Source: Trichoplax sp. H2
Lineage: Eukaryota > Placozoa > Uniplacotomia > Trichoplacea
Direction: 5' to 3'
DNA: 47,623 nt
Assembly: GCA_003344405.1 (NCBI GenBank)
Contig: NOWV01000326.1
Span: forward strand, 1-47,623
In this document: positions 1 to 11,700 of the stretch, piece by piece
Layout: the number at the start of each line of letters is the position of its first letter
Numbering within the stretch: the first letter of the stretch is position 1
The notes under the pieces: generated by a model
What the model was told of the DNA's origin: nothing
The model's input: only the letters and a program-made list of their open reading frames with translations
Databases searched by the model: none
Program-made: the position numbers and the translations under genes

Positions 1-284
1 CAGACTCCTGGTACCTGGAAGAACATGGTAAAGAACATCGTAAGAGCATGCGTTTTAGGGTCCATGGTGCTGCCGCACGTTGTACCGTAAAATACGGTGT
101 AAAGTACTGTACTGTAGTCATGTGACTCATGTCTACAGTCCGTTGAAGCCTTCTAGAGTCTAGATCTTATTATTAAGAAAGAGAAGAAAATGGAGCGAGC
201 TTGATATAGTACTATACATAGTGGCAATTGAGACCTAATTTCAATTTTTTTCAGTTGAGATATTGCTACGGTTGGGCCATAATG

Positions 285-445
285 TACTGTACTGCTACCA
301 TATAAAAATGAACAATGCTATCCATTTATTTGATTTTAAAATACTTTTCTGTACTGTACAGTACAGTAAAAAATGAAATGCTTCGTTCGTACAGTACTAC
401 AGTCCTGTATACTGTACTGTACAGTACTGTACGTACAGTACTAAT
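285..445. repeat. Cluster of GTACTGTAC palindromes
   Basis: Repeated and overlapping copies of GTACTGTAC, CAGTAC and the perfect 14-bp palindrome GTACTGTACAGTAC occur, for example near 286-293, 351-366 and 405-440. Spacing is irregular, so this is not a simple tandem array. The same words recur in other intergenic parts of the window and I did not see dense clusters inside coding exons. Function is unknown. Confidence 0.75.
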
Positions 446-1246
446 ACTCTAGCTCCCATACTGTACTACTGTAGCACTGCAGACAGGCATAAGGAGCGTT
501 CGCGCCCTATATTAAATTGACGATGCGCACTCGTACCGACGAGCAACAGGCAATGGCTACTATGATTATATATAATTATAGATAGATTAATTATAATTAA
601 GAAAGTGTGGATCATCAACCTAACTCTGACCCATAGAGGACCGCAGCTATACTACACGATAGAATATAAAAACAATTTCATCCGTTGCAAGAAGCAGCTA
701 TGATATTCTTCTTAACAGTAAATACTCGTAAGCATCGTAGCAATGGCCTCCGCGGCTACTCTTGTCCAATCCTAAGTCTAGGACGTATGGTTTGATGCAT
801 CGACGTCGATTTCTATCGATAAATCTCAAGACTATAGCTATCAGATATTATTCGATTGCTTTGCATTCGATGTACTGTAGTGCATTAGACCTGTTTATAG
901 TGCACAGAAATTTATAAAAGTCATAGGCAATTCCATGTCATGCCATGTATACTTTTGCACATTCTGATCAAGTCGAATACGCGTACACGTCGTACAGTAC
1001 GGTATATTACGCAGGAGATTATTTTACTGCACTTATAAAAGCTTAATTAAGCCATGAGAAATGCTAAATTCTCATTCCAAATCTGACCTAAACAATTCTG
1101 ATTCTAACAGAATGGATTCTATATTAACTTTATAGAATGAATGAAAAAGTGAAATTAATACTATACAGATAGAAGAGAATAGAATTTATATCACCGATTA
1201 TACTATACTATCTGTACCGTCAGTAAAGCGACGGGAGCTTGCACTA

Positions 1247-1269
1247 ATATATATATATATATATATATT
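1247..1269. repeat. AT dinucleotide microsatellite
   Basis: An uninterrupted run of alternating A and T, about 11 units. It follows immediately after the partial copy of the dispersed repeat end near 1217-1245. No other function is visible. Confidence 0.85.
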
Positions 1270-1383
1270 ATACAGTATGAATGAGTGGGTAAGAGTGTTC
1301 CACATAGCTAAAAATGGAGAGTTACTGTAAGATTAGAGAAATGCGGTATGTATATCAGTATATGTCATACACTCTACTACTCC

Positions 1384-1503
1384 ACAGTACACGGTATAAA
1401 GTTACTGAACCTCTGACAGGTCTACGACAAATGGTAATACTATCTGTTAAATGAGCACATTATCGTAAACCGTCAGCAAAGCGACGGGAGTTTGCACTAG
1501 TTA
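1384..1503 (+). repeat. Dispersed ~117-bp repeat, copy 1
   Basis: This segment is nearly identical, in the same orientation, to 8268-8385. It runs from a motif reading ACAGTACACGGTA to GGGAGTTTGCACTAG. Near its 3' end is a small hairpin-capable element, CCGTC then AGCAAAGC then GACGG. The terminal ~30 bp recur a third time near 1217-1245, in the same orientation. It has no open frame of note and is best described as a short non-autonomous interspersed repeat of unknown class. Confidence 0.8.
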
Positions 1504-2245
1504 TCTTTTAAACGACGACCTTAGAAACTCCTAAAATTTTAAATTTAATTCAATAAGAGCGACTAACAGTAAGGCATATTGTCGTGGGAAAATTGAAAGA
1601 TAACTGCTTCTTCACGACTACAAAACGTTACATGTGGGCACTCATATATGGGCATACATATATGCAGTAGGTTACGGCCAATGTCCGAAGTTGGCCGATA
1701 CGCGTTTGGCCGGCCAATATTAAGGCGGTGATAGAATTATAGGTACAATATATTTTTATTGATTCGTCAACGATGTAATCCACAATTATATGCAATACTA
1801 CAAATTTAGATCGATTCTGGATATTAATACTAGTATACTTCAATTGCTAACTCCGTCAAGATATAGACGATCAGTTGAAGATGTACAAGGGTCAAATTTG
1901 ATAATATCGATGTACGAGTATTTTAATAATCTTAAAAAATTATGCTTCCCTATTTCAACGCGCCATAGTTGACTTGGAATTGCCATCAACTTTATCAAAC
2001 ATCATATGATAAATGGGTAAAGCATTTCGTATATTTTACAAATGGAAGTACTCTCTCACCAGACACGGTATTCATTCATATTAATAAAATTTTTACTTTA
2101 CGCATACCTAAATATGAATCCGTATTATAGATGTAGTACACCTTTATATCTGGCATGCACATTAATTAACGAACAGATAAAGTCTGTCTAGCAATATTCA
2201 TGCAGATATATTTAAGTACAAAGTCATAAATCTAATTCTGTAATA

Positions 2246-3936
2246 TCAGTAACAGCCTTTGGGCTCCTCGAAGATCTGATAAGTAAATATTAGCGGAAAT
2301 ATACAGAAGCTACCAATACAAGATCCTATCACCATAACAACACCGCTCCAGACTAATGCTACCTTGCCTTTCTCTCGTAGTAGTAAGCAGGCAGTTACCT
2401 TAGTATAGGTAACTAAAATAGTATTTATAACCCAGATAGAGACCTATAGGTAAGACAAGAATATATATACAACGGAAAATGATTAACTAATTTCCACCTT
2501 ATGTAAGGAAAAAATTTTTTATTTCTATTGCTGTATTTTACAAACTTATCCCGAACTTGACGTACAATCAGAATTGAGCCTTGCACGGTGTTGTGTAACG
2601 GAGGATATGGACTCATCACCGCTGATGTTATAATAAAAATGCCGGTTGCTCTTGATAGCGTCGAAGTGTAAAAAACTGCAGTCATAGATCGATACTTAAA
2701 CAGCAAAACTGCGAAAACAGATGATAAGGGATAGGTAACAGCAACTGATGCCACAGTTCTATGGTATGTCTTCAAACCGTATGGTAAGCACGAAAAAGGT
2801 TGGATTGAGGGCAAGACACCGTTGCTGATGCAGAATGCCCAGCCTTCTGTTAAAAGTAGAATAATATAACGCTGTTTATCTGCATGACTTACCCATTCCA
2901 CAGCTTTGTTCGATTCATTATCAGTTTGATATCTGTCTTGATTTGTTGATAATCTTTCACTTTCACTTGTTTCCATGTTAGCATTGCTTGCCTCTTCGCA
3001 AAAGGGTAGGCAAAATTTAGCCATTTTAGGTGTAATGTAATGACTATCGTTTATGTGAGACGTGAACAGTCGATTTTTCATTCTTCTACAACGTCCATCT
3101 TGTTCAGATTCGCTATCACTAGTTTCATTACTAGTTGATACCCCATTTCTTGTCTGAAGTTGAATTTCTGCCTCATTTAATATATCACGTTGCATACGAA
3201 ATATATTCTTTTTTATTTTTCTATCATAAATTCTGACAGATAAAGGTAGATGATCAAGGACGGTGAAACTTACGAGTGATATTAACAGAAAAGCAAATAC
3301 AATAAAAAATAACGCATCTGGACCAAATATTGGATTTTCACTGACAGTAGTGCCATTAGCTTTACTGATATTGAGATGATGATGACATTTTGGTCCATCG
3401 GTTACATCCTGTATCAGAATAGCTATGCCAGGTATTAGTGAACTTAGACCGTCTCCGATAAATATACCAGTGATATAAATTTCTGGATAATCAGCCATGT
3501 AAGGTAAAAACGTTACAATAGACATGCAACCAACAAGTGAAAAGATAAATGCTATGAAATATAGAGCTACTGAATGCTCAAATGTGCTCATAGCAGCGAA
3601 TGTTTTATTCCAAAATATCGCTAGAGCTAACGAGTTGATAACGGCTACTATCAGTAAGATATAAATAAAGGGAGCCTCATTGAATCTTCTTGGATGATAA
3701 TAGTAAGCGAGGCCATAACATGCTGGTCCAATCGCTCCTAAATGACTAATTATAGTTAAAACTGCAGGTAGTTGTAGGCCGCCAGGTGTACGCGCCACTA
3801 ATAATGGTGTTTCTACCCAAATACCATTCGTACCAATCCATGAGCTCATGCTAAAAATACATACTAAAGTAAACGTTAACCAGGAAATTTTGCTTCCTTG
3901 TCTTATTACTTCTCCATCTCCCGTATTATCGTTCAT
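2246..3936 (-). CDS. SLC52A: Riboflavin transporter, SLC52A (RFVT) family
   Basis: Multi-pass membrane carrier that by family membership would import riboflavin across the plasma membrane. I join two exons: 3936-2566, with a GTACGT donor after the codons GSILI, and 2443-2246, after a CTATAG acceptor. Both boundaries are phase 0 and give 522 aa. Family signatures include WVETPLLV (residues 40-47), the FLPYMADYPEIYITGIFIGDGLSSLIPG stretch in TM4-5, and TEGWAFCISNGVLPSIQ at about 363-379. Exon 2 adds the last two membrane segments (SIWVINTIL, VALVWSGVVMVIG). Unspliced, the first exon would read into an intron and end with an unrelated tail. The protein is longer than vertebrate members (about 450-470 aa) because residues about 231-355 form a large hydrophilic, Ser/Glu-rich cytosolic loop between the two helix bundles. 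The exact paralogue and substrate preference cannot be told from sequence. Confidence 0.92.
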
Positions 3937-5102
3937 GATACCAATTTTGTTGCACGCGAGTACATTGCATTGGTACGAATATAATATAGATATTGTGTAA
4001 TAGTATGCGCATAATGCATTACTAAATCAACCATATGCCAACGTAATTTATGCAATCTGTTATTATGCGACCCAGATGCAATATTGAATTATGTTATATG
4101 TATTTAACTGCAAGCCTGATTTATGCTTTAATAAAACTACTGCTTAAAATATTATTTTGCATATGCTTAGAATACCATCATTCCTTAAAGATTGACTGTG
4201 AGCCGCAGTTTTTATTTCTTACTGATCATAACTATATTCCATTCAGTTATACACATTGAATTCTATAAATCATGTGTATATGGGTTTACATCAGAGCTAT
4301 ACACTGAGCTCTTCAGGCATAAATACTAAAGTACATAAGATACTACTACGATGCTGGTAATATCACAGAAAGATAATATTACTCTTAAGATTGTGAAAAA
4401 CTAATATTATCTTTTAAATATTCATTCTATTTATGCTCTAATTAGTAATTTACAATAACCTACTAATTAGACGTAATGCGATACATATTTTAGATTTTCT
4501 TTGATATTTCTAAGTGCAGTTAGCAAGAAAAGCTGGAAACTGTCAATGCTCTTGTAATGATTGTACAAACGGGTTCTAGAGTTTATTTACTTACAATGTA
4601 ACCGGTAATGCACGCAATTTATTTGTATGTTACTAACTTTGATTACTCGTCTGACTGATTTGTACTATTTTCAATAGTTATAGCTCGTGTGATAATAGCA
4701 TTATTCCCAGCTTCATAGGGGGGTATTAATTAAACTCTTTCAGTTAGCTAAAATAATATAATATGGTTTTCCTTATGTTTGTACCTCATCTATATATGAT
4801 TCAATGTATGCAGTTATACTTTATTTATAAATGATAATGAATTATTATTGTTGTTTATGCTGTATGTAAAAGCTGGTCGATGGTATAAGACATGTATTAT
4901 AACATTACCGTTCAATAAAAATGTACCTAAATTATCATTAAAAATTATGTCTTTAGAAAAAAATTGTTGCACTGCGACCAATGAAGCGTTAGAGGATAAC
5001 GACGGTTGATAATTCAATTAGTTATGTATGGGATTACCTCACAGGAATAAGATCTGACGGAGATCTTGCATGAAGTTGTTATTGTCATTTATAATTTTCG
5101 TA

Positions 5103-5121
5103 ACCGGTAAAAATTACCGGT
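5103..5121. repeat. Perfect inverted repeat ACCGGTAA-3-TTACCGGT
   Basis: Two 8-bp arms form a perfect inverted repeat around three bases, centred in otherwise AT-rich DNA. It could be a dimeric factor site or chance. Nothing else supports a function. Confidence 0.5.
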
Positions 5122-5519
5122 ACATTGCATATAAAAGCATATTAATTTAAATGACGAAACGGGTTTAATCTCTCAACTCATTCGTTCAGTTGATTACGGA
5201 CGGTTTCGTATCTACTTGCATACTTCGGATACAACTATTATCTACTATAAATAGTATAAAATTTAACTTATTACAATATAAAAATGTAAATGTACACCAA
5301 TCATCATCAATCAATTCAATCACATTAATTTGGTTGTACGTGTGCCCCGTTGTTTATATGAAATCCTGTGTACAGCATGTTGAGATTAAACAATGCATCT
5401 GTATCTACTGAACTTTGTACGTGATTAATTGTACGTGTATACAGTATTTCCTACTTATCAATATCATACCTTTACTTCAGATTATTCAGTCTTCTTAATG
5501 TAGATTTTGTCAGCTACTC

Positions 5520-5540
5520 GTATGAACACGTTGTTCATAC
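5520..5540. repeat. Perfect 9-bp inverted repeat with 3-bp spacer
   Basis: GTATGAACA and TGTTCATAC flank CGT. The core TGAACA-3-TGTTCA has the geometry of an IR3 nuclear-receptor half-site pair, but no regulatory role is demonstrated. It lies about 930 bp beyond the 3' end of the aldolase gene and about 1.6 kb upstream of SLC52A. Confidence 0.5.
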
Positions 5541-6438
5541 AATAAAACTATAAAAGCGTATGAGAAACCTAATTGTGAACACTATTAACAGTAAGAAATC
5601 GCTAACAGAGAGATACGTACATGAGATATCTAACGGCCACAATAAAAATACAGAAATATGATTATGGTAGATGCGATAAAACTATAGTTATATTTGATAT
5701 GTAATTATGGGGCTTACTCGTAGTCTGTCGCCAAAGTAACAGCCGTATGTATTTCTATACGACCTCGGCCTGAGACTAACCGTTAGTGATCTATTCGGTA
5801 ACCGCTACTCAATGGCTGCTGAAGTATTTGTATATTAAATTTGTAGTTTATTACTGTAGAAGTCTAAATCATTACGATTATTCACGTGTTTGAACTAATC
5901 GTGTTTTATAACTGTCGAAAGATACTATATTACTAATGAAACCGATTTATTGATGGTTTTGATAGCTATGATAAACAACACCTATACTTTACTAACGCCT
6001 TTTCAACTTTCACAAGTATCAATTTACGTATAGTAGCTACGTAATTTTAACATAACTTCAATAGATATCAGCAATAATAAAATTTAAAGAACAGTGCTGT
6101 ATTTTAACTATGTCAATATGGTCTAAATAAATACCATCAATTTATCGTATCTCTAGAGTATGCATTAGGGATAAGAAAGGTAAAAAATTATTGCTCTGGG
6201 TACCTGTTGCGATTACCTCACAATTTGTTTTAAAGCTAATTTTCATTTGAATGTGGTGAAGTCATAAATATATGGCATAAATATGATATGAAGAAGTTGA
6301 TACCATATATCTGTTCAAGAATAGACTTATATTTAAAGCAATTTTGCTAAAAATTAATGATACCAATACTGTTGTGAACGAAAATACTATCGCTGAAGTA
6401 TGCGGTAAAACAAGCTGTAAATTAGTGCATCATGTAGA

Positions 6439-6444
6439 TTTATT
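6439..6444 (-). terminator. Polyadenylation signal AATAAA of the aldolase gene
   Basis: On the minus strand AATAAA begins 24 bases after the stop codon at 6468. This would imply a very short 3' UTR. Confidence 0.5.
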
Positions 6445-6467
6445 AATACAGAAACAGCGTTGTTTTA

Positions 6468-7987
6468 TCAGAAAGCGTCGACATCAGAGTTTGATAGCAT
6501 GCGTTTAACAGCTTGAAAATGCTTTAACATATATGTCTTGTCCGCATAGAATTGTTTTGATATTTTTTCGCACAGCTCATCAGGAATTACATTTAATTTT
6601 TTTCCGGTTGCAGAAGCAAGGACCTGTCATGAGTTACATAATTTATTTTTATCAGTATTTGCCCATTAATTACAGGAGTTTTTTGTAGTTGCTGTTCAGA
6701 TTAGATAAATGATTGATTGATTATGATTACTGTTATACTTACTTGATACATGCAGGCCCTTTCAACATAGTAAATTGTATCGAAAGCTTCGTGAATAGTC
6801 GATGCAGCAACAAGAACACCATGATTGCCCATGAATAATATAGTTTTATCACCTAGCACACGAGCAAGTCTATCACCTTCCTCATCTGCTGTTGCCAAAC
6901 CAGTATATCCCAGATCAAAAGCAAATCTATTGTAAAATCGAGCAGAGTTTTGATGTATCATTTCAAGTACTGGATTTTCTAAACAAGCGACGGAGGTTGC
7001 ATAAGGCATGTGGCAGTGCATAACACATTTAACGTCAGATCTGGCACGATATATGCCAAAATGAATCTTCATTGCGGTAATATCAGCCTCGCCATCACCT
7101 AAATCAATCCAATAAATCAACCAAAAAAGCTATTATAAAGTAGTCTTTAATTCATTTTTAAGGTATTCTTTCCTAAATAGCTAGCAAGTCGTTAAAATAA
7201 ATAATAACATCTAAAATACAGTATTAATCCAACTTTGTGCAGCATAGGCCTACTTATAATAGGATCAGCGAACCCTAATTGTCATTATTACAATAAGTAT
7301 GAAGGGTACATGATGAATACAATGGCAGAAGTAAATAGACAAAGCACAGTAAGGCAAAAAAATAGGATAGGCTCTATATTGACTATCTAAATCCACCATA
7401 TTAAGACTAACAGGATAAATTTAAAAATTAACCAAGGTCCAAAAAATGATGGTCATTGAATCGCTTCGAAATAGTTTAAATCGCAGATTTCTATTTTTAC
7501 ACTTGAATTAATTACAATACTGTACAGTATATCCGTGCTAGTGGATTGTCTACTGTGGATTCATGATTTAAAAAAGCAGCTAGTGAAGAAATTGAGCACG
7601 AACACTGATCCTAAATTGAATTGTAAACTTTCACTTTGTTATTATTTGGTTCATACCTTCCACGAGTTTCTCATTTGAGTTTAGGCCCACTAACTTATCA
7701 GGTGTAACTTCGCACCAATGTAATCCATACGGAATTACTAATGCAACGTAATCTTTGCCTTTACGAGCTGGTGCAATCGCTGTAAGATGGTTACAAATTC
7801 CTTCTGACAGACCGTATTCGAATATACCACGGTAAGCCGTAGCAAGATCTTCACGTACGTTGTTATTATTCCATTTCGGACTTTTTGTGCTGTCATGGCG
7901 AACATTTGTTAAATTATATACTGCACCTAAGTTGGCACTTCGTTTAAGAGCTTGTCTCAGCGAGACACGCATCAAATGGGCGGCCAT
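6468..7987 (-). CDS. Class II aldolase/adducin head-domain protein, probably mitochondrial
   Basis: I join three exons: 7987-7657, 7098-6743 and 6623-6468. Phases close exactly (1, then 0) and give 280 aa. The fold is the class II aldolase/adducin N-terminal domain, whose enzymes cleave or epimerise sugar phosphates at a zinc site. Metal-ligand motifs are present: MHCHMPYATS (His138, His140) and GNHGVLVA (His203). EGDRLARVLGD and EAFDTIYYVERAC also fit the family. The C-terminal exon supplies the closing helices, ending MLSNSDVDAF. Residues 1-36 are rich in Arg and Ser with only one acidic residue, near the end, which suggests a mitochondrial presequence. The protein lacks adducin's tail and MARCKS region and resembles stand-alone bacterial-type members. 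The substrate cannot be assigned. It is divergent with PNKP, about 730 bp apart start to start. Confidence 0.9.
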
Positions 7988-8075
7988 GTTACCTGTTAAC
8001 CTTTACCGTAACCAAACTGCTGCTTGAATACTCCACGCTAAACCGAACCTCTTATAACCCCCTATGGTACTGTAC

Positions 8076-8172
8076 GATGCGTTTTACCGTACAGTATTAT
8101 ACTGTACGGTATTGTTACTGATCAGTAGGGTCTCTACTATACAGTACAGCACACTGTACAGTACAGTACATT
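8076..8172. repeat. Cluster of GTACTGTAC palindromes
   Basis: Several overlapping GTACTGTAC/ACAGTAC words in the short intergenic space between the divergent aldolase and PNKP genes, just upstream of the aldolase start. Same family as the clusters at 285-445 and 25503-25735. Confidence 0.7.
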
Positions 8173-8267
8173 ATCATGGATCGGATAGACAGACTTTTCA
8201 TACAGGATGCCCTCCTGTATCAGTTTTCTAAATCACTCTTATTAATTTGAATAGTAGTACAGACTAC

Positions 8268-8385
8268 AGAGTACACGGTAAAAAGTTACTGAACCTCGGA
8301 TAGGTCTATCAAATGGTAATACTATCTGTTAAATGAGCACATTATCGTAAACCGTCAGCAAAGCGACGGGAGTTTGCACTAGTAT
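8268..8385 (+). repeat. Dispersed ~117-bp repeat, copy 2
   Basis: Nearly identical to 1384-1503 with a few substitutions and small indels. It is in the same orientation and carries the same CCGTC...GACGG hairpin element near the end. It sits in the intergenic space upstream of PNKP. Confidence 0.8.
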
Positions 8386-8714
8386 TACTTAATTTAGAAA
8401 AATTAGTCTATTCAGAATCGACTATCTGCATACTAAAGTACTGTACTGTCATAATAAAGTGTTTGATACAATTTGTTGACCAAAGTTAGCCTGGAATGTC
8501 TGTCCATCTAAAAGAGTGTCTTGTACTTCCAGTTGTCCATGACTATACTCAGTGGATTATGCACTAGTACAGTACTGTATTTAGTAATGTTGAACATAGA
8601 CAATGCAATAAGGCCCATTTGCTGCTTACTGCTGTTCTCTCATCTTGCAATTAAATACTACTAAAGCAAAAGCAATAACGCATTAGTCAGCATACGATCT
8701 AGCAATTGTTGACT

Positions 8715-11700
8715 ATGGCCAAAGTAATGGAATGTATTTTGGTGCCTGATGACGAAACTTTGCCAAAAATTCATCTAGATGATGGAAAATTAGTGACTTT
8801 AGGAAGAAGTCCAGCTACACAAGTACGCTGCAAAACGTGTGCTCGACAACAAGGTAAATGAGCTACAGGTTAACAGTCAACATACCACTAATAACCATGC
8901 TAGCTTTAGTAGCCAGCTTGCATAGCTGTACTCTCCAGGCCATATCATTAAATTAGTTTGATTAAGATATGCACTATCTAATATACTCTTGCTTAAAGAT
9001 AGCTAGCAGCTCGAATCGGTAATAATAAAAATAATAATAACAATTCTGTAGCAGTAATGGACAAATTTATAGGTATTTCTGCGCGTAGGTCTGTCAATTC
9101 TTTGAATCGTTGCTTGCTAATAATAATATGTATGTAATGATATAATGTATAAGTACACCACTATTATTATGAATACTGTTAGTAAAACTTATTTTTACGC
9201 TATAAGGATGGCCTTTTTGTGCTTTTTCTATAGTTCAAGTTATAGCAAACTATGAAAAAAAGCAACTGCAGCTTACACAGGTTTGGAATGCAAGTTAGGT
9301 CTTGTTCGAGACTATAGTTGCGCCTGTCTCGTCTTCAACATCATTAAAACAGTGCTTTATTCGTGGGTTATTTTTAAAAATCTTTAGATAGGAAAAAATC
9401 CTAGCAGAGTAAGCGGTCGATTACTGGAACCGCAAAAAACATGCATTCTTAATCCAAAAGAGAAATTTTCGCTATTGCGCAACAGTTTTGGATATGAAGT
9501 GCAATTTTTGAGTCAATCATCGCAAGATCAAATCACCTCGAAAAGACGATATGAAGACATTGACAGGTCCGAATAGGATACAGGAATTATTTTGCAATTT
9601 ATTAGTAATATTTACGCTTATTACCATTAATAAATAGTATTTTTATGGTACAATACACAAGGATAAATATACTGATGACATAATTACTCAGATATAGCAT
9701 AACAAATAATTCGATCGTTTTTGCATTAATCTGGTCCTGTACTGAGTAGTTGCACCGAAGCGGAAGAAAGAAAAAGAATGAAACCCACATTGCATATAAC
9801 AATGCAAAGTGTATTGCTTAAAACACCATATCGGGTCATTAAATCACTGGAAGAACCAAATTATAATGGCTGGACTGATTTCAGAGGCTTGTTAATTTAT
9901 ACGTCTGATAATGCAAATCCATCGACTAAGGTACTCGTATGTAACGTACTATTGCTTTACCTAGGTAGCGCATTTTCGAAAATTATTAAACTTTTTTACT
10001 AATTTGGATGTAATTCTGTTTCAAGATTGCTTCCTTCGACCTCGATGGAACGCTTATTGACAGCGGTACATCTAGAAAGTTCTCAGATCAATGGAGGTTA
10101 CTAGCATATTGATGATTCATAGATTTATTTAGCTTTTTTATCTCAAAATCTGCAGTGTTAACCTGTTGTCAAATCATTAGATTCGCTTTTTCAACTGTAA
10201 GAAGTAAGCTGCAACAATTGAATAAAGAAGGATTTAAAGTAAGCTTTCCAGTCAACTTACAGTTAATTTAGATCGTCAGTCATATCTTAGAACATTTGTA
10301 AGTATATTTTGAAAACCGTGTGGTATGCGTACACTATACTTAAATTTCTTTTATCTATTTGCAGGTTGTAATATTCTCGAATCAGGTGCATTATCACGTA
10401 TTCGTCGTTCACTATTAATTACAGCATTATTAGTATAGTTAAATCTCTATTCTATCGCATCACACGACAGCTAGGAATTGGCAATAAAATGGTAAACAAA
10501 GAAAGCTTTAAGAAGAAGATAACAAATATTATCAACTCATTGGGGGTACCAGTGCAGGTTCGAATAGATCGATTATAAAATAAGTACACTTTGACATTAT
10601 CTCGGTGTGGAAAATTGTTCGTTAAGGTGTACTATACAGTACAGTAGAGTCAATTGTTGTTCATGGATCAACGAATACACTTAATTTTTTCATTATTATG
10701 ATATGCATATTTTATTCTTAGGCATATATTGCTACAAATCGAGATATATATCGGAAACCTTTTGTAGGAATGTGGCAGTATTTAATATGGAAGGTAAAAT
10801 ACAGTATTAGTAAGTAATACTCAATGCTGTTAATTTACAGACGGTATCTGAACATCTGAACTTATAAGATGCAATATTTTCTGAAAAGCCTAACTGTATG
10901 CTTGAAAATAGATAAAAATGGACCGTATGATAATTGATTACGTAACACTTATTTAATTAAATAGGCAAACAACGCTATGGCTGTCGATTTGGAAACCAGC
11001 TTCTTCGTTGGAGGTCTAACTTTACAATTTTAGTTTACGTTGTAATAGAACGTATTGAAGTGTGTTTAAATGAATACTTTTAAATTGTAGTAGTGATTGT
11101 CGATACTGGTTTGTAATTTACATCATGTTTCTATTACGAAATTAATTTTTATATTTATATACGAAATATTCCCCTAACACAAAAGATGCTGCTGGAAGAC
11201 CTGTAAATTGGCAACCGGGCAAACGAAAAGATTTTTCTTGCTCGGATAGGACTGTATGAACTTATCAGTTACTAAATTTTATTTCTAAAATATTCCAATA
11301 TTTATGACTAAAAGTGTATTTCAAGATCTTCACTGTAATTGTCTCTCTCTATAGTTTGCAGCAAATATTGGGTTAAATTTTTATACACCTGAAGAATTTT
11401 TCATCAACGGTAGAAAGGCAATCTTCAGCTGGCCTAGTTTTGATCCTGTATGTGCAGCTGCTAAATGTTATTAAATCCAGATTTGCTTAAGAAATATGCG
11501 TCTTATTGTGTTACAGCGTAACTTTACGATAGAAGGAACGTTGTGTTATCCCTCTAACGTTGACCTTACGAACAGCCAACAGGAGGTAGGTACTAATACA
11601 GCTAAAAACATGAAGTTTATTTGCGAATGTCGTCTCAAAAAAATTTCGAAAACTGTAATGCTGCAGTATTCTATGGTAGTTAAGAAGATACTCAGTTATA

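Larger units (their letters stand above)
1..2245. other. Non-coding, repeat-rich stretch
   Basis: I see no supportable gene here. The short open frames lack splice-joined continuation or recognisable motifs. The stretch holds a dense cluster of GTACTGTAC-type palindromes (about 285-445), an AT dinucleotide run (about 1247-1269), one copy of a dispersed 117-bp repeat (about 1384-1503) and a partial copy of its end (about 1217-1245). The part nearest 2245 is presumably the 3' flank of the SLC52A gene, which reads leftwards. I did not find a clear polyadenylation signal for it. Confidence 0.6.
3937..6467. other. Intergenic region, no gene seen
   Basis: AT-rich DNA between the 5' end of the SLC52A gene and the 3' end of the aldolase gene, both on the minus strand. 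It should contain the SLC52A promoter next to 3937. Short open frames here (for example 4050-4259, 4814-5017, 5190-5411) have no recognisable domain and no convincing splice partners. Two short perfect inverted repeats stand out, at 5103-5121 and 5520-5540. Confidence 0.6.

Noticed and set aside
1628-1972. Overlapping short open frames on both strands
   Set aside because: Low-complexity AT-rich translations without domain, splice signals or neighbours to extend them.
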